From Lawsonibacter hominis (GTDB lineage: Bacteria > Bacillota > Clostridia > Oscillospirales > Oscillospiraceae): DNA of 51,650 nt. The first letter of the stretch is position 1. Every line of letters begins with the position of its first letter. The notes under the pieces were generated by a model that searched no databases, was not told the origin of the DNA, and saw only the letters and a program-made list of their open reading frames with translations. The stretch covers positions 1 through 51,650 of the forward strand of contig NZ_JACOPP010000022.1 in assembly GCF_014287895.1 (NCBI RefSeq), read 5' to 3'. The position numbers were made by a program, and so were the translations under genes. Positions 1 to 8,504 of this stretch are shown here, one piece after another.

Positions 1-23
1 ATGAGCACATTCAGCTAAAGACT

Positions 24-53
24 GGAGAGGCGCCGCTTGCGCGTCGCCTCTCC
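24..53. terminator. Hairpin downstream of the LysR gene
   Basis: A perfect 9-bp inverted repeat (GGAGAGGCG / CGCCTCTCC) encloses a 12-nt loop. It lies beyond the stop of the leftward LysR gene, and just after a possible TAA stop at 16-18 of a gene entering from outside the window. No long T-tract follows on either strand, so this is a probable bidirectional terminator rather than a textbook one. Confidence 0.5.
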
Positions 54-147
54 ACATAACACTCAATAGTTCCTGCCAGGGTCCCTTTTTGTACGGTCCG
101 CACAACCTGGGGCAGTTCAGCTGTTCCCACGGACTCTTTTATGAAGT

Positions 148-1068
148 TCAATTGGAAAGGCTCAGCTGATTACTGTTCATAAAGCTGTTGATACAGTCGA
201 TGAAAGGCGGCGCCGCTGGATTGGGGTTGCCCTTCTTCCAAATCAGAGCGGCCCCATCCTCCAGAATTTCGTTTTGACTGCCCTCAAAATCCAGGGGAAT
301 AAAGCGCAGATCGTAATTACAGGAATCCTTGTGGAGCAGGAAATGGATGCTTACTCCCATGCCTGCGGCAATGAGCATGAACATAGTGCTCAAAGAGTTG
401 GTTTCTTTCACAATTTTGGGCCGGAAGTTGCCTTTGGCACAGATCTCCTGGATACGGTTGACTGCGCGGCTGGAGTTGCGGTAAATGGAGAGAAAGCTTT
501 CATCCCTGAGTTCGCTGATCCGTACCACGTCACGATTTGCCAGCGGATGGCTGGGTGGTACTACCAGCATCAAAGGGGAAGGGTAATATACCCGGGATTG
601 AAAGCCCTTGGCGGGAACAGCGTAAGAAATCACCACCCCAAAATCCGCTTCTCCGGTGCTCACCGCATCCAGCAATTCCTCCGGGTTATAGCGCCGGATC
701 GACAAGTTACACAGCGGATGGCGTCCGGTAAAATCATTGATGATCTGTGGGAGATAGCGATTCTCGTTTAAGTCTCCTATACCGATTGTTAAGCTGCCTG
801 TGAGGGAAAGGCTGTCTTGCGGATTGTGGGAATTGAGGGCCTCGCATTGCCGGATAAAGTCCCGGCAGATTACGAGAAACTGTTCTCCTGCCTCCGTCAA
901 ACGAACGCTTCGGGTACTGCGGATAAACAGATGCACCTTGAGATCGTTTTCCAGGTTGGAGATGATTTTGCTCAGGCCGGGCTGAGAGATATAAAGGCGA
1001 TTGGCCGCCGTGGTAAAATTCAGGCACTCGGCCACGGCAACGAAGCACTGTATTTCCTGAAGAAACAT
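148..1068 (-). CDS. LysR-family transcriptional regulator
   Basis: About 306 residues, the usual LysR length. The N-terminal winged helix-turn-helix (roughly residues 1-60) contains FTTAANRLYISQPGLSKII, and the rest matches the two-lobed periplasmic-binding-like effector domain. The ATG at 1068 is preferred over an upstream ATG at 1101 because GGGAGGGG sits 7 nt before it and LysR proteins normally begin a few residues before the helix. It is divergent from the catabolic operon that begins at 1516. The shared upstream region has a strong leftward promoter and a T-N11-A box, so it most likely activates that operon in response to the substrate or an intermediate (inference). Confidence 0.93.
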   Translation of the reverse strand: MFLQEIQCFVAVAECLNFTTAANRLYISQPGLSKIISNLENDLKVHLFIRSTRSVRLTEAGEQFLVICRDFIRQCEALNSHNPQDSLSLTGSLTIGIGDLNENRYLPQIINDFTGRHPLCNLSIRRYNPEELLDAVSTGEADFGVVISYAVPAKGFQSRVYYPSPLMLVVPPSHPLANRDVVRISELRDESFLSIYRNSSRAVNRIQEICAKGNFRPKIVKETNSLSTMFMLIAAGMGVSIHFLLHKDSCNYDLRFIPLDFEGSQNEILEDGAALIWKKGNPNPAAPPFIDCINSFMNSNQLSLSN

Positions 1069-1119
1069 AACCGGACCCCTCCCATAGTCAAGCGGCGGCA
1101 AGGCTCATGATTGATTGTT

Positions 1120-1147
1120 ATTATACCACATGGCGCAAGTTCGTCAA
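1120..1147 (-). promoter_or_regulatory. Promoter of the LysR gene
   Basis: Read leftward, TTGACG (1147-1142) and TATAAT (1125-1120) are separated by 16 nt. The -10 is also extended (TGG before TATAAT). This is a near-consensus sigma-70/sigma-A promoter about 45 nt upstream of the LysR start at 1068. Confidence 0.7.
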
Positions 1148-1381
1148 ATGGGATTGCGCATCTTCGAGGAAAAGGTACTGGAAAATAGAGGACAAAAAGG
1201 AAGCGTAAGATACCGGATGGCGGACAGGTGAGTGATCCGGCAGACCAGAGCGCGCCCCCAAGCCAAGGGGGATGGAGAATGCTGAACCGGCAGGGGTAAA
1301 CCGCTGGTTCACCTGGATGGAAGGGGGCGGCATCAGACCGCGGCACCCTTTGCCCCACGCCCGTCCTTACCGGACAAAGCG

Positions 1382-1406
1382 GATTAATAATTTGAAGGAA
1401 TTAATC
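1382..1406. promoter_or_regulatory. Predicted LysR operator (T-N11-A box)
   Basis: A perfect 7-bp inverted repeat, GATTAAT (1382-1388) and ATTAATC (1400-1406), encloses exactly 11 nt. This gives the T-N11-A architecture of LysR-type recognition sites. It is centred roughly 70 nt upstream of the transcription start expected from the -10 at 1455-1460, close to the classic recognition position. The rest of the 1069-1515 gap holds the two promoters and no convincing gene. Confidence 0.6.
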
Positions 1407-1451
1407 TGAACTCATGATTTCGTTTCATTATTTCTCTTTTCAATTGGAAGA

Positions 1452-1460
1452 TGTTATGAT
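1452..1460 (+). promoter_or_regulatory. Extended -10 promoter of the catabolic operon
   Basis: TGT followed by TATGAT forms an extended -10. No good -35 lies 17 nt upstream (TTCTCT), which fits a promoter that depends on an activator such as LysR. The first gene starts at 1516, preceded by AAGGAGGGGG. Confidence 0.5.
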
Positions 1461-1515
1461 GAACGTGCCGAAGGGGATGCTGGATTTGTGCAAAGTGATA
1501 AGGAGGGGGTAAATC

Positions 1516-2226
1516 ATGTATTGCGGCTGGCGGGCGAGGATCGGCTTGATCATGCCGGGAAACGGTACCAATCCAGAGTACGAGTTCCATAAATATGCGC
1601 CGGAGGGCGTAACGGTAATGACACAGAGAGTGCTTTTTGAGCGCGTAGACCCGGAAGGGCTCAGGGAAATGGGCGGTCGGATCGACAGCGCCGCCAAGCT
1701 TTTGGCAACCGCCCACCCGGATCTCGTACTGTTTGGGTGCACCAGCGGAAGCCTGATTGGGGGGTTCGGCTATGATCTGGAACTCATCAAACGGATGGAG
1801 GGCCAATGCGGTGCCAAGGCGCTGACCACCTCTTCGGCCGTTCTTATGGCGCTGAAAGCCTTGGGGGCCGAACGGGTCGTGGTCGCTACGCCTTATGTCG
1901 ACAGGGTCAATGAAATTGAGAAAAAATTTCTGGAGGACAACGGTTTTGAGGTCCTGAACATCAAGGGCCTTCAAAACCTGGATCCGGACCTGATGCCGCG
2001 TACGCCTTTGCGGCAGATGTATCACTTGACCAAAGAGGTTCTGAACCCAGCGGCGGACGCCATTTTTGTCAGTTGCACGGGCTTGGGTATTGCCCATGGC
2101 ATCAATATGATGGAACGAGATTTCGGCCTGCCGGTCGTTACGAGCAATCAAGCTTCTCTTTGGGGGGCGCTGCGCAGCTTGTCCATTAAGGACGATGTGG
2201 GTCTTGGAAAGCTGTTTACCCTGTAA
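1516..2226 (+). CDS. Asp/Glu racemase / maleate isomerase / arylmalonate decarboxylase-like protein
   Basis: 236 residues, typical of this superfamily. Members use a pair of cysteines to racemise, isomerise or decarboxylate small carboxylic acids by two-base or covalent chemistry. Both cysteines are visible: Cys75 in LFGCTSGS and Cys187 in FVSCTGLG, with the expected spacing. The GYDLEL segment and the central TSSAVLMALKALGAERVVVATPY segment (split across the two lobes) resemble maleate cis-trans isomerases more than classical amino-acid racemases. The protein is cytoplasmic with no signal peptide. It is the first gene of the LysR-facing operon, with AAGGAGGGGG 6 nt before ATG. Substrate unknown; a dicarboxylate or amino-dicarboxylate is plausible from the neighbours. 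Confidence 0.85.
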   Translation: MYCGWRARIGLIMPGNGTNPEYEFHKYAPEGVTVMTQRVLFERVDPEGLREMGGRIDSAAKLLATAHPDLVLFGCTSGSLIGGFGYDLELIKRMEGQCGAKALTTSSAVLMALKALGAERVVVATPYVDRVNEIEKKFLEDNGFEVLNIKGLQNLDPDLMPRTPLRQMYHLTKEVLNPAADAIFVSCTGLGIAHGINMMERDFGLPVVTSNQASLWGALRSLSIKDDVGLGKLFTL

Positions 2227-2268
2227 TGTGCGCAGCAAAACGTTAATTCGGATTTGGAGTGAATTGGA

Positions 2269-3327
2269 ATGGCGCAGGTAGCAGTATTAGGAGGCGGAGG
2301 GACAGGCTGTTACATCGCGGCCGAGCTTACGCTGCGGGGATATTCAGTCAACCTGTATGAAGAGAAAGCCTACTGGAGCGAGAATATAGACGGCATACTC
2401 CGCAGAGGCGGGGTGAAGATGACCGGGCTGGGCCTCAATGGATTTGCCAAACTGACGCAGATTACGGACGATTTGGCCAAGGCGGTAGAAGGCGTGGAGT
2501 TGATCCTCGTCTCCATGGTAGCTTGGCGGCATAAAAAGCTGGCCCAGGAACTGAAACCCCTGGTGAGAAACGATACCGTTATCGTATTTTCTGCCGGCAA
2601 CTTTGGCTCTATCGTGTTCAAGCAGGTATTTGGACCGGAATGCAAGGCAGTGGTGGGGGAGACGCTGGGCAATCTGTTTTCCTGCCGTATGTTGGGAGAG
2701 GGTGTGGGCATTGCCGCAGGGCGGTATCAGGCGAAGATGGTGGCGGCTTTCCCGGCCCGGGATAACAAAAGGCTGATGGAGCGTTTTTCGCAGTTCTATG
2801 ACTGTGAAGAGGCTAAAAACGTCTTTGAAACCGCGCTCAACGCCCCCAATGTGGTTATCCACTTGGCTGGAGCGGTCCTGAACACCTGCGCGGTGGAACG
2901 CAACCCCAACTTCGCGCTGTATCAGGACGGCCTGTCTGCCGGCGTGCTTCGCTGCCAGAAAACGGTGGAGGCGGAAAAGAAGCGGATCATGGATGCCATG
3001 GGATACAAGATGGTGATCCATACGGAGCATATGGAACACGTTTCCCAGTATGATAAGTATCCGGAGCTGGACTGTTTCCGCAGTCTGGCAGGCCCCAGCA
3101 GCATGAAGCACCGCTATGTGGTGGAGGACGCCACCATCGGAGACTCCATTCTGATGCAGCTGGGAGAGCGGCTTGGCATCCCAACACCCACCGTACATGC
3201 GCTGGTCCAGGTCGCCGGTGCGATCAATGGGGAGAACTACTTTGCCAAGGGGCTGAAACTGTGGGATCTGGGGATCACCGGAAGCACCCCTGAGGAAATG
3301 AATGGATACTTGTTCACGGGAGATTAA
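2269..3327 (+). CDS. Opine (octopine/nopaline-type) dehydrogenase family protein
   Basis: 352 residues. The N-terminal Rossmann fold carries VAVLGGGGTGCYIAAELTLR, a GxGxxG-type NAD(P)-binding loop. The C-terminal helical domain includes NAPNVVIHLAGAVLN, the position of the conserved catalytic His of the octopine dehydrogenase family. These enzymes reversibly condense an amino acid with a 2-oxoacid through a secondary imine, or oxidise the opine back. The start has GGAG 9 nt upstream. It lies 42 nt after the racemase-like gene and 39 nt before the transporter genes. In an uptake operon the oxidative, opine-splitting direction is likely (inference). A ketopantoate-reductase-like role is a less likely alternative. 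Confidence 0.82.
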   Translation: MAQVAVLGGGGTGCYIAAELTLRGYSVNLYEEKAYWSENIDGILRRGGVKMTGLGLNGFAKLTQITDDLAKAVEGVELILVSMVAWRHKKLAQELKPLVRNDTVIVFSAGNFGSIVFKQVFGPECKAVVGETLGNLFSCRMLGEGVGIAAGRYQAKMVAAFPARDNKRLMERFSQFYDCEEAKNVFETALNAPNVVIHLAGAVLNTCAVERNPNFALYQDGLSAGVLRCQKTVEAEKKRIMDAMGYKMVIHTEHMEHVSQYDKYPELDCFRSLAGPSSMKHRYVVEDATIGDSILMQLGERLGIPTPTVHALVQVAGAINGENYFAKGLKLWDLGITGSTPEEMNGYLFTGD

Positions 3328-3366
3328 GAAGGTATCATGGTAAAAGAAATAAAAGGAGGAACAAAA

Positions 3367-4458
3367 ATGAAGAAGATCTCGAAAGCTGTTGCCCTGATCC
3401 TGACGCTTGCCCTCATGCTCACGATACTGGCCGCCTGCGGCGGCGGTACCACAACACAGTCCCAGGCTCCCCAGACCAGCGCACCCGAGACCGGAGCACC
3501 GGAAAGCAGTGCGCCCAGCGGCGCGGCGCAGGATCCGGTCACCCTTCAGTGGGCCTTCACCCCGCCCTCCGGAAGTATGGATGAGAAGTGGCATATGCAC
3601 ATCGGCGACCTGATCAGCGAGTACACCAGCGGCGCTGTGACCTATGAGTACTACCCCAACAGCACGTTGGGCAATGAGAAGGTGGCGCTGGAGGGCGTCC
3701 TTTCCGGTACGATCACACAGGCGTCGATTTCGCCCAACGTGATCGCAACGGTCCTGCCGGAGTTCAACATTCTGTGCCTGCCCTTCGCCTTCGATAGTTT
3801 GGAGCATTTCAACAAGGTGATTTCCTCCGACGAGTATTATGAAAAGATGAATGAGGTTGCCAATGCCGTCGGTCTGCAGTATCTGGGTGTAGATCTTGCG
3901 ATTCCACGCAATATTTCCACAGATAAACCGGTGTACACTCCCGCTGACGCAAACGGGGAAGTCCTGCGCGTTATGGACGGCTCCATCTATACCGATATGA
4001 TGGCCCTGTGGGGCTTCGGCAGTTCGGTTATCTCCTATGGCGAGGTTTATACGGCGCTGCAGCAGGGCGTCGTGGACGGCGTTGAGAACTCCAACGACGG
4101 CAATCTGACCATGAAATTCTACGAAGTCGTAGATTACACCACCAATACTTACCATGTCTATCACGGCCAGCACGCTGTGATGAATCTGGATGTCTGGAAT
4201 TCTCTGACCAAGGAGACCCAGGAGTCTATCCGTCAGGCATGGAAGGACACCTATCCTGCCCTTTTGGAAGAACTGGTTCCTTACGTTCAGGAGGCTTCTG
4301 ATTCGATTGCCGAGAAGGGCGTTACCATAATCGATCTGGACGAGGAGCAGCGCCAGGCCTGGATCGATGCCTCCCAGCCCTTGTATGAGAAGTACAGCGG
4401 CGTGATCGGCGAAGACTTCTATAACTGGTTTATGGAATTTGTGGACTCCATGCGGTAA
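3367..4458 (+). CDS. dctP: TRAP transporter substrate-binding lipoprotein (DctP family)
   Basis: 363 residues. The N-terminus is a lipoprotein signal with lipobox LAAC (Cys24), followed by a Thr/Pro/Ser/Ala-rich linker, as expected for a membrane-tethered binding protein in a Gram-positive. The DctP/TAXI-type body contains GEVLRVMDGSIY, where Arg201 is the expected carboxylate-binding arginine, and then YGEVYTALQQGVVDGVE, the family signature around residue 226. It captures an organic acid and hands it to the DctQ/DctM permease. The ATG at 3367 is chosen because of the AAAGGAGGA site and the hydrophobic signal. Two strong hairpins follow before dctQ, which would raise binding-protein levels over permease. 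Confidence 0.93.
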   Translation: MKKISKAVALILTLALMLTILAACGGGTTTQSQAPQTSAPETGAPESSAPSGAAQDPVTLQWAFTPPSGSMDEKWHMHIGDLISEYTSGAVTYEYYPNSTLGNEKVALEGVLSGTITQASISPNVIATVLPEFNILCLPFAFDSLEHFNKVISSDEYYEKMNEVANAVGLQYLGVDLAIPRNISTDKPVYTPADANGEVLRVMDGSIYTDMMALWGFGSSVISYGEVYTALQQGVVDGVENSNDGNLTMKFYEVVDYTTNTYHVYHGQHAVMNLDVWNSLTKETQESIRQAWKDTYPALLEELVPYVQEASDSIAEKGVTIIDLDEEQRQAWIDASQPLYEKYSGVIGEDFYNWFMEFVDSMR

Positions 4459-4483
4459 GGGGTTGCGCAAGGGACAGCGATTA

Positions 4484-4560
4484 GGGCAGGAGCCGCCTTG
4501 CGGCGAACGAGAGGCTCCTGCCCCGGCCGCAACCAAGGCGGCAAAGGCCGCGCTTGGTTG
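4484..4560 (+). promoter_or_regulatory. Tandem hairpins between dctP and dctQ
   Basis: Hairpin one pairs GGGCAGGAGCC (4484-4494) with GGCTCCTGCCC (4513-4523), 11 bp perfect. Hairpin two pairs CAACCAAGGCGGC (4530-4542) with 4547-4560, about 13 bp with one bulged base. Neither has a U-tract. They probably protect the 3' end of dctP mRNA or partly attenuate transcription, giving excess binding protein. Confidence 0.6.
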
Positions 4561-4581
4561 ACGCGAGGGGAGATGAGACAT

Positions 4582-5118
4582 ATGAACGCCTTGAAGAAGG
4601 CTTACCGCGTGTTTTCCACTGCGGAAAAGTATTTCCTGTTTGTGATCTTCTTTTTTGCCACGGTAATGGTGGTCGTTAATGTGCTGGGGCGGAAGCTGTT
4701 TGGCTTCAGCTTCAATTGGCTGGAAGAGCTCAACCGATACATCCTGGTGGTCTGCACCTTTATCGGCTCCGCCATTGCCACCAGTGACCGGCTCCACCCA
4801 CGAATGGATATGGTCGTCGGAATGCTCAAGGGAAAGGCAAAGCTGGTTCTGGAACTGATTGCAGCGGTGGTCTTAACGATTTTCCTCGCCGTGATGACTT
4901 ACTATGCCTTTGGACAGCTGGGCAAGATGCTCAAGATCAGTGCGATGACCGCTACTTTGCACGTACCGGTCTATGTGTTCTTTGCATTTATTCCGATCGG
5001 CTTCTGCGGTATGACGCTTCGCTCACTGATCCATACAATCCTAATGGTCGCGGACTTTCGCAGCTCCGGCAAAGCGGATGCGGATGTGACACGGTCCAAG
5101 GAAGGAGCTGAGAAGTAA
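4582..5118 (+). CDS. dctQ: TRAP transporter small permease (DctQ family)
   Basis: About 178 residues with four hydrophobic segments, the normal DctQ topology. The family signature is seen around FNWLEELNRYILVVCTFIGS. DctQ pairs with DctM to form the sodium-driven permease. I chose the ATG at 4582 because GAGGGGAG (4565-4572) lies 9 nt upstream; the in-frame ATG at 4573 directly abuts that site. The stop overlaps the dctM start by one base (TAATG), showing translational coupling. The C-terminal tail is polar and probably cytoplasmic. Confidence 0.9.
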   Translation: MNALKKAYRVFSTAEKYFLFVIFFFATVMVVVNVLGRKLFGFSFNWLEELNRYILVVCTFIGSAIATSDRLHPRMDMVVGMLKGKAKLVLELIAAVVLTIFLAVMTYYAFGQLGKMLKISAMTATLHVPVYVFFAFIPIGFCGMTLRSLIHTILMVADFRSSGKADADVTRSKEGAEK

Positions 5119-6386
5119 TGGCTGTCATTATTGGCTTTTTTGTCCTGCTGGTGATCGGCGTGCCCATCTATGCTGTGGTTATGATGTGCGCGGCCGGCGG
5201 CGTACTGATGTATACGCCCACCAGTTTGCTGGTCATTTCGCAGCAGCTGTTTACCGGTCTGGACTCCACAACGCTTTTGGCGGTACCCTTTTTTATCGTG
5301 GCAGGGACCATCGCCTCCCGCGGAAAGACATCCGAGAGTCTGGTCAAATGCATGAATGTGATTTTTGGGCGGCTGCCTGGCGGGCCGGTGATCGCGACCA
5401 TCGCCACCTGCGCGTTCTTTGCCGCCATCAGCGGTTCCTCAATGGCCACGGTGGTGGCGGTAGGCAGCTTGATGATTCCGGCACTGAAGGAGCAGGGCTA
5501 CCCGGAAGACATGAGCGTGGGCGCGGTCTGTTCCGGCGGTTCGCTGGGAATCCTGATCCCGCCCAGCGCGCCGATGGTCATGTTCTGTGTGGCTATGGGG
5601 ACCTCGGTCGGCAAGCAGTTCATGGCCGGCTTTGTGCCCGGGATTCTGCTGGCGCTGGCCTGGTGTGTGTATGTGTTTGTCCGATGCTCTACCAAAAAGT
5701 TGGGTTCCCGTGTAAAGTACTCTGCCCGGGAGGCCGTCAAGATCTTTGTGCAAGGCATCCCGGCGCTGATGTTCCCCCTCATTGTGCTGGGCTCCATTTA
5801 CACGGGCTGGGCTACGCCTACCGAGGCGGCGGCCATCTCTACCGTTTACGTGCTGCTGATCGAGAAGTTCGTCTACCATACCCTGAAGCTGAAAGATATG
5901 GTGGGATACTTCTATAGGGGGATCGTACAGTCGGCATCTTTGCTGCTGATCATCGGCACGGCCACTGCCCTGAGCTACCTGATCACCGTCAAGCAGATTC
6001 CGGCCCTGGTGGTGGAGGTGATCTCCGGCATGGTCAGCTCCCAGTTCATGCTGGTTTTGGTGGTTATGATCATCCTGTTCATCGCAGGTTGCTTTATGGA
6101 TACCATTGCACTCATCGTCATCCTGGCGCCTATCCTGGTCCCCCTGCTGAATATGTACAATGTGGATCTGATCCACTTCGGCATCATGGCGATCCTGGCC
6201 TCTCAGATCGGCTATATCTCACCGCCCTTTGGGACCAATCTGTTTGTTACCATGCAGGTGTCGGGGAAATCCTTCGGATTTGTGGCAAAATCCATCGTAC
6301 CCTACATCATCATCCTGATTGCCATGACCCTGTTCATTTGCTTTGTACCTCAGATATCCCTGTTCCTACCCGGCTTGATGAAATGA
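5118..6386 (+). CDS. dctM: TRAP transporter large permease (DctM family)
   Basis: 422 residues and about a dozen hydrophobic segments, full length for DctM. Typical features are visible: GLDSTTLLAVPFFIVAGTI, ISGSSMATVVAVGSLMIPAL, GGSLGILIPPSAPMVMFC and the C-terminal IGYISPPFGTNLFVTMQVSG. It is the transport subunit that couples uptake of the DctP-bound acid to an ion gradient. It starts within the dctQ stop codon. A 142-nt gap with a repeated CAGGCCTG palindrome (6387 and 6451) separates it from the MmgE/PrpD gene. Confidence 0.94.
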   Translation: MAVIIGFFVLLVIGVPIYAVVMMCAAGGVLMYTPTSLLVISQQLFTGLDSTTLLAVPFFIVAGTIASRGKTSESLVKCMNVIFGRLPGGPVIATIATCAFFAAISGSSMATVVAVGSLMIPALKEQGYPEDMSVGAVCSGGSLGILIPPSAPMVMFCVAMGTSVGKQFMAGFVPGILLALAWCVYVFVRCSTKKLGSRVKYSAREAVKIFVQGIPALMFPLIVLGSIYTGWATPTEAAAISTVYVLLIEKFVYHTLKLKDMVGYFYRGIVQSASLLLIIGTATALSYLITVKQIPALVVEVISGMVSSQFMLVLVVMIILFIAGCFMDTIALIVILAPILVPLLNMYNVDLIHFGIMAILASQIGYISPPFGTNLFVTMQVSGKSFGFVAKSIVPYIIILIAMTLFICFVPQISLFLPGLMK

Positions 6387-6528
6387 CAGGCCTGTTTGTG
6401 CAGTGAGCGTTTGAAGCAGGAGATAGGTCGGCTCGTCCCTGTGGGAAGCAGGCCTGGATGTAGCGGAGATGACCAAGCCTCTGCACCGCTGAGACCAAAA
6501 AATCAATTTTTAGGAGGAAGGTGAAGAC

Positions 6529-7947
6529 ATGGGCTTCCGTGTCAACGCAGATCAGATCAAAACAAATTATACCGATACCCTCTCCCGGTTTACGGCCGAT
6601 CTGAAGTATGAGGATATTCCCGCCGAAGTACGGGAACGGGCCAAATTCATCGCAATGCAGACGGTGGGCGTGGGGCTGGCCACGAAGGGCACCCCCATCG
6701 CTGATCGCAGTGTAGCGCTGGGCAAGTTTACCGGCGGCGCAGTCAGCGAGGGCGGAGCCACCCTTTGGACCACGGGGTGCAAGTCCTCTGTAGTGGGCGC
6801 TGCCTTCTGCAACAGCACTCTGGCCGACGCGCTGGACTGGGAGGACTGTTCCTGGACCGGACATCCGTCCGCCAGCATCATTCCTGTGGCCTTTGCCGTG
6901 GCAGAGGCCGAACATAAGAGCGGAAAGGATTACATCACTGCCATCGTGGCGGCCTATGAGGTTTATCAGCGCATTGCCATGGCGGTACAGCCCCCGGAAA
7001 ATTGGCCAAACTACAAAGGCTGGGGATTGACTTCCTGGCAGATTTTCGCCGGGGTGATCCCTGCCGCCAAGCTCTATGGACTGAATGCCGAGCAGGTCAA
7101 TCAGGCCATCGGTTTTGGCGCCACCAACTGCACCATTCCAGGTCAGCTCCACCACATCACCATGTCGGACGCGTACCACTACGAGCATGGCTACCGCTCG
7201 ATGGACGGAGTAGTCAGCGCGATGAACGCAAAGCTGGGAATTTCCAATTATATGGACGCCCTGGACGATCCTTGGAGCTTTGAAAATCATATGTGCGTCT
7301 CACCCTTCCCTGAGTGGTACACCAAGGACTTGGGCAAACGCTGGCTGACCATGGAAACTCTGCTGAAGCACTGGCCGGCCAATATGTGGATTCAGACGCC
7401 TCTGGAGTTGACGGACAGGCTGCTGACCGAGCATGATATCAAAAAAGACGATATCGCAGAAATCATTGTTGATCCGCCTACGTATCTGCGTATGTACTAC
7501 TCTCCTGATGGCTATTCCTCCATGATGCAGGCACAGTTCAGCATCCCTTACATGCTGGCCTGCCTGATCCTGGATCATACCCCGGGTGCCAACTGGTGTG
7601 ACGAGACCAAACTGAAAGATTCGGAAATCCTTGCGCTGGCCGCCGAGATCCACGGCGGAAACAGTGACATGCTCTATATGCCGCAGTGTTTCAAAAACTT
7701 CCAAAAGGGACGCCATCCCGTCATTACCGTTACCATCAAGACCTTCAGCGGCAAGGAATATTCCGAGACGATGGAGGGCCACCTGGGTCATCCGCGGATG
7801 ATGATGACGCCCGAGCAATTCAAAGACCGCTTCCGTATCCAGGCGGCACCCACGCTCAGAGGAGACAAGTTGGAGCAGGTTGCTGACCTTCTGGCCAATG
7901 TGGAGCGCTGCGACGACATGGCTAAGGTGGGCGAGCTGCTGCGCTGA
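6529..7947 (+). CDS. MmgE/PrpD family protein (2-methylcitrate dehydratase / imino-acid epimerase family)
   Basis: 472 residues with the two-domain MmgE/PrpD organisation. An all-helical N-terminal half contains STLADALDWEDCSWTGHPSA, and the C-terminal lid domain includes LLKHWPANMWIQTPLE, the conserved lysine-containing stretch. The family includes 2-methylcitrate dehydratase, cis-aconitate decarboxylase and iminodisuccinate epimerase. All act on di- or tricarboxylates by proton abstraction. A strong GGAGGAAGG site precedes the ATG. No propionate-pathway genes (prpB, prpC) are adjacent, so methylcitrate dehydration is unlikely. With a TRAP importer, opine dehydrogenase and RidA nearby, a dehydratase or epimerase step on an imported (imino)dicarboxylate is my inference. 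Confidence 0.88.
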   Translation: MGFRVNADQIKTNYTDTLSRFTADLKYEDIPAEVRERAKFIAMQTVGVGLATKGTPIADRSVALGKFTGGAVSEGGATLWTTGCKSSVVGAAFCNSTLADALDWEDCSWTGHPSASIIPVAFAVAEAEHKSGKDYITAIVAAYEVYQRIAMAVQPPENWPNYKGWGLTSWQIFAGVIPAAKLYGLNAEQVNQAIGFGATNCTIPGQLHHITMSDAYHYEHGYRSMDGVVSAMNAKLGISNYMDALDDPWSFENHMCVSPFPEWYTKDLGKRWLTMETLLKHWPANMWIQTPLELTDRLLTEHDIKKDDIAEIIVDPPTYLRMYYSPDGYSSMMQAQFSIPYMLACLILDHTPGANWCDETKLKDSEILALAAEIHGGNSDMLYMPQCFKNFQKGRHPVITVTIKTFSGKEYSETMEGHLGHPRMMMTPEQFKDRFRIQAAPTLRGDKLEQVADLLANVERCDDMAKVGELLR

Positions 7948-7979
7948 GACATACAATAGCGCCAGAAAATACGCACAGC

Positions 7980-8010
7980 GCGTTTCGTGGGCGCCTGCGG
8001 CATGAAACGC
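7980..8010 (+). promoter_or_regulatory. Hairpin between MmgE/PrpD and RidA genes
   Basis: GCGTTTCGTG (7980-7989) can pair with CATGAAACGC (8001-8010), 10 bp including one G-T wobble, with an 11-nt loop and no U-tract. It sits in the 90-nt gap before the RidA ribosome site GGAGG (8026-8030). Probably an mRNA processing or stability element. Confidence 0.4.
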
Positions 8011-8037
8011 CACAGACTTGAAAATGGAGGTTCTACA

Positions 8038-8490
8038 ATGGAAAGCGAGATCAAGAAATACGGTTGTTTTGTCAAGGGCGTGGAACAGAAGTATCCCAAC
8101 GTTGCGCCCGGCACCCCCATCTACGCCAACGCCGTGGTGGTGGACAACATCGTGTATGTGTCGGGGATGACCGCCCAGAAGTTTGAGGACGGCAGCTGTA
8201 CCACCAACACCATGCAGGATCAGATGTGGGTGGCCCTGAGCAAGATGAAGCAGGTCTTGGAGGAGGCGGGCAGCTGCCTGGAGAACGTGTTCAAAACGTT
8301 TATCATGCTCAAGGACATCAAGGATTACCCGGTCATGCGCGCCACGGAGCTGAAGTTCTATCAGGAATACGCCCCCGAACTGGCGGAGCATCCCGCCGCC
8401 AGCACCATCCTGCAGGCGGGCTGCCTGGCCCGTCCGGAATTCCTGGTAGAGATCGAGTGTATGGCGGTGCTCAATAAAAAGAAGGACTAA
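8038..8490 (+). CDS. RidA family protein (reactive intermediate imine deaminase-like)
   Basis: 150 residues, slightly longer than the usual ~125-130 because of a short N-terminal extension. The fold signature runs from NAVVVDNIVYVSGMTAQ to ASTILQAGCLARPEFLVEIE, with the family arginine in LARPEFLVEIE. RidA proteins form trimers and hydrolyse enamines/imines to ketone plus ammonia; some relatives act on other carbonyl intermediates. The ATG at 8038 has GGAGG 7 nt upstream. Its place beside an FAD oxidoreductase, a molybdoenzyme and amino-acid dehydrogenase-like genes points to an imine intermediate in the pathway (inference). Confidence 0.9.
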   Translation: MESEIKKYGCFVKGVEQKYPNVAPGTPIYANAVVVDNIVYVSGMTAQKFEDGSCTTNTMQDQMWVALSKMKQVLEEAGSCLENVFKTFIMLKDIKDYPVMRATELKFYQEYAPELAEHPAASTILQAGCLARPEFLVEIECMAVLNKKKD

Positions 8491-8504
8491 ACGCGCCATA
8501 GTTG

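Noticed and set aside
2344..4797. Very long minus-strand open frame opposite opine dehydrogenase and dctP
   Set aside because: It is antisense to two well-recognised genes, has low-complexity His/Gly/Arg-rich translation and no family match. This is a codon-bias shadow.
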